Assembly (NCBI GenBank): GCA_023392635.1
Contig: JAEVYS010000066.1
Span: 1-15,477 of the forward strand
From: Actinomycetes bacterium
GTDB lineage: Bacteria > Actinomycetota > Actinomycetes > Propionibacteriales > Propionibacteriaceae
Direction of reading: 5' to 3'
Length of the DNA stretch: 15,477 nucleotides
The notes beneath the pieces were generated by a model that ran no database searches, had not been told where the DNA came from, and saw only the letters and a list, made by a program, of their open reading frames with translations. Below are positions 14,133 to 15,477 of the stretch, piece by piece. The position numbers were made by a program, and so were the translations under genes. Every line of letters starts with the position of its first letter. Positions within the stretch are counted from its first letter, which is position 1.

Positions 14133-14999
14133 TCAGGCGGCGCCGGCGAGACGGCGTTCGAGGTAGGTGAGCACCTCGGTGGTGCCGGCATTGAGGCGGA
14201 CGGTCGCCAGGTCGTCCCCCCTGGTCAGCCCACGGTTCACCAGCACGATCGGGAGTCCGAGCCGGGAGGCCTGGCGCACGTAGCGGAGCCCGGACATCAC
14301 GGCCAGCGAGGTACCCGCCACGAGCAGGGCGTCCGCCGCGCCGACCAGGTCCGACGCCTCCCGGACGCGTTCCAGGGGGACCGACTCCCCGAAGAACACG
14401 ATGTCTGGCTTGAGGATGCCGCCGCAGGCCGGGCAGTCGGCGACGACGAAGCCGGCCGTGGAGGCGAGCACCATGTCGGCGTCGGGCGCCACCTCCACGT
14501 CCCCCAGTTCGCTGACGCGGTCGAGGAAGCCCGGATTCAACGCGGTCAGCCTCTCGTCGAGCTCGGCGCGCGTGCACGTCCAGCCGCAGGAAAGGCAGCG
14601 CACCACCTGGTAGTGGCCGTGCAGGTCGACGACCCGGCGCGAGCCGGCCCTCTGGTGCAGCCGGTCGACGTTCTGGGTGATCACGCCGGAGACGGCGCCG
14701 GCGCGCTCGAGCCGGGCCAGCGCGAAGTGGCCGTCGTTCGGCTCGGTGGCATGCATGTGGTGCCAGCCGAGGTGGTTGCGGGCCCAGTAGTGGCGGCGGT
14801 AGTCCGCGCTGCCGACGAACTGGTCGTACGTCATGGGGTTGCGGGGCTTGGCGTCCGGGCCGCGGTAGTCCGGCAGCCCGGAGTCGGTGGAGAAACCGGC
14901 GCCGGTGAGCGCGACCACCGCGCGTCCGCCCAGCACGTCTGCGGCGGCGTCCAGCTCGGCCTGCCCGGCCGGCGGCCGGGAGTCCACGTCCCCGGGCAT
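14133..14999 (-). CDS. SIR2-family NAD-dependent protein deacylase (class II-like)
   Basis: 288 residues from the ATG at 14999; the frame opens upstream, but that part is Arg/Gly-rich and overlaps the DedA gene. Sirtuins remove acyl groups from lysine using NAD. Visible are the NAD motif GAGFSTDSGLPDYRGPD (33-49), TQNVDRLHQRAGS (108-120) with the family Asn and Asp, the catalytic His127 in DLHGH, and a zinc site of two pairs, Cys135/Cys138 and Cys189/Cys192. KPDIVFFGESVP (197-208) and AGTSLAVMSG (228-237) also fit. The YWARNHLGWHHMHATEPN stretch resembles SIRT4-like class II bacterial sirtuins. It lies 26 bases behind the dedA stop, so the two are probably co-transcribed, possibly with the reductase downstream. 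The ribosome site is weak, and the target protein and acyl type are unknown. Confidence 0.92.
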   Translation of the reverse strand: MPGDVDSRPPAGQAELDAAADVLGGRAVVALTGAGFSTDSGLPDYRGPDAKPRNPMTYDQFVGSADYRRHYWARNHLGWHHMHATEPNDGHFALARLERAGAVSGVITQNVDRLHQRAGSRRVVDLHGHYQVVRCLSCGWTCTRAELDERLTALNPGFLDRVSELGDVEVAPDADMVLASTAGFVVADCPACGGILKPDIVFFGESVPLERVREASDLVGAADALLVAGTSLAVMSGLRYVRQASRLGLPIVLVNRGLTRGDDLATVRLNAGTTEVLTYLERRLAGAA

Positions 15000-15025
15000 C
15001 CAGCCGATGCCCGTCCGCCGGACGC

Positions 15026-15477
15026 TCAGGGCTCGACGACCTCGGCGGCCTCGGCGGCCTCGGCCGCCTTGCGGCGGCGGTGCAGCCACGCTTCGATCGC
15101 CATCGGGATGACCGAGACCAGGACGATGGCCACCAGCACCGCGTCGATGTTGGACTTGATGAACTCGATGCGGCCCAGGAAGAACCCGAGCAGCGTCACC
15201 CCGGCGGCCCAGACCACCGCACCGATGCCGGTCCAGGTGATGAACGTGCGGAAGCTCATGCCGGCCGCACCGGCGACCATCGTGACGAAGGTGCGGACGA
15301 ACGGGACGAACCGGCCCATCACCAGCGCCTTGGATCCGTAGCGCTCGAAGAAGTTGTGGGTCTGGGTGAGGTGGCGCTGGGAGAACACCTTGCCGATGAA
15401 CCCCCGCCGTGGCTTGAACAGCCCCGGCGCGACCCGCTTGCCCACCCAGTAGCCGCCCCCGTTTCCCAGCACGGCTG
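15026..15477 (-). CDS. DedA-family membrane protein (3' part)
   Basis: The C-terminal 150 residues of a DedA/SNARE-associated (VTT domain) membrane protein; the start is off the right edge. Seen are the GNGGGYWVGKRVAP segment that follows the first re-entrant region, FFERYGSKALVMGRFVPFVRTFVTMVAGAAGMSFRTFITW with the conserved Arg of the family, GAVVWAAGVTLLGFFLG, and a last membrane helix (AVLVAIVLVSVIPMAIEAWL). DedA proteins are linked to undecaprenyl-phosphate or phospholipid flipping in other bacteria; which applies here is unknown. The cytoplasmic tail ends RRRKAAEAAEAAEVVEP, from a small DNA repeat. It reads into the sirtuin gene 26 bases on. Confidence 0.92.
   Translation of the reverse strand, partial: AVLGNGGGYWVGKRVAPGLFKPRRGFIGKVFSQRHLTQTHNFFERYGSKALVMGRFVPFVRTFVTMVAGAAGMSFRTFITWTGIGAVVWAAGVTLLGFFLGRIEFIKSNIDAVLVAIVLVSVIPMAIEAWLHRRRKAAEAAEAAEVVEP
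15041..15067. repeat. 9-bp tandem repeat in dedA tail
   Basis: CTCGGCGGC occurs twice, then CTCGGCCGC, encoding Ala-Ala-Glu three times on the minus strand at the end of the DedA protein. Such slippage-prone units vary easily in number and are unlikely to affect the membrane domain. Confidence 0.7.

Noticed and set aside
14086..14191. N-terminal extension of the reductase frame
   Set aside because: MTTIISTLFISLDGV at 14086 is the typical family N-terminus and has a GGGAG ribosome site; the extension overlaps the sirtuin gene's end.
14999..15089. N-terminal extension of the sirtuin frame (Arg/Gly-rich)
   Set aside because: It overlaps the end of dedA in another frame, is low complexity from the 9-bp repeat, and leaves the SIR2 domain complete without it.

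Overview
The window is about 15.5 kb of very GC-rich DNA (roughly 70% by eye) from an actinobacterium. This rests on an HspR repressor paired with a HAIR operator in front of clpB, a SigH-like promoter, GT87 polyprenol-phosphate-sugar glycosyltransferases, TAnnnT -10 boxes sitting 6 bases before start codons (leaderless mRNAs), and strong G/C third-position bias. Gene content suggests Propionibacteriales or a relative, but that is an inference and cannot be settled from this sequence alone.

Layout. At the left edge is the 3' end of hspR (3-296, +), facing a TetR-family regulator (342-1028, -). A 379-bp regulatory gap follows, richer in A/T near tetR and carrying several palindromes and a long inverted repeat. 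It separates tetR from a rightward four-gene run: GT87 membrane glycosyltransferase (1408-2643), a DUF4185 protein of the endo-D-arabinanase (GH183) fold class (2680-4404), a second GT87 enzyme (4447-5658), and a COX15/CtaA-like membrane protein (5655-6524) that overlaps the previous gene by ATGA and is cut by one in-frame TGA. Next is clpB (6661-9255) behind a HAIR operator that overlaps a SigH-type promoter. The gap after clpB is filled by REP-like palindromic 33-bp tandem repeats.

The right half holds a leftward gene for a Pro/Tyr-rich single-pass membrane protein (9380-10990), then rightward genes for a spermidine-synthase-like methyltransferase-fold protein (11086-11895) and orotate phosphoribosyltransferase pyrE (11917-12456), both probably leaderless, and lemA with a Pro/Gln-rich tail (12602-13456). 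Facing these are leftward genes for a RibD-C/DHFR-family reductase (13472-14086), a class-II-like sirtuin (14133-14999) and a DedA-family membrane protein running off the right end (15026-15477).

How the genes work together. hspR and clpB form the stress module: HspR would bind the HAIR upstream of clpB. The GT87-DUF4185-GT87-COX15-like run between them looks like a cell-envelope glycan cassette, with two lipid-linked-sugar transferases around a protein of arabinan-hydrolase fold. It is probably controlled from the palindrome-rich region shared with tetR. This cassette is the most likely place for undescribed biology; its substrate is not known from sequence. The remaining genes are ordinary housekeeping or accessory genes.
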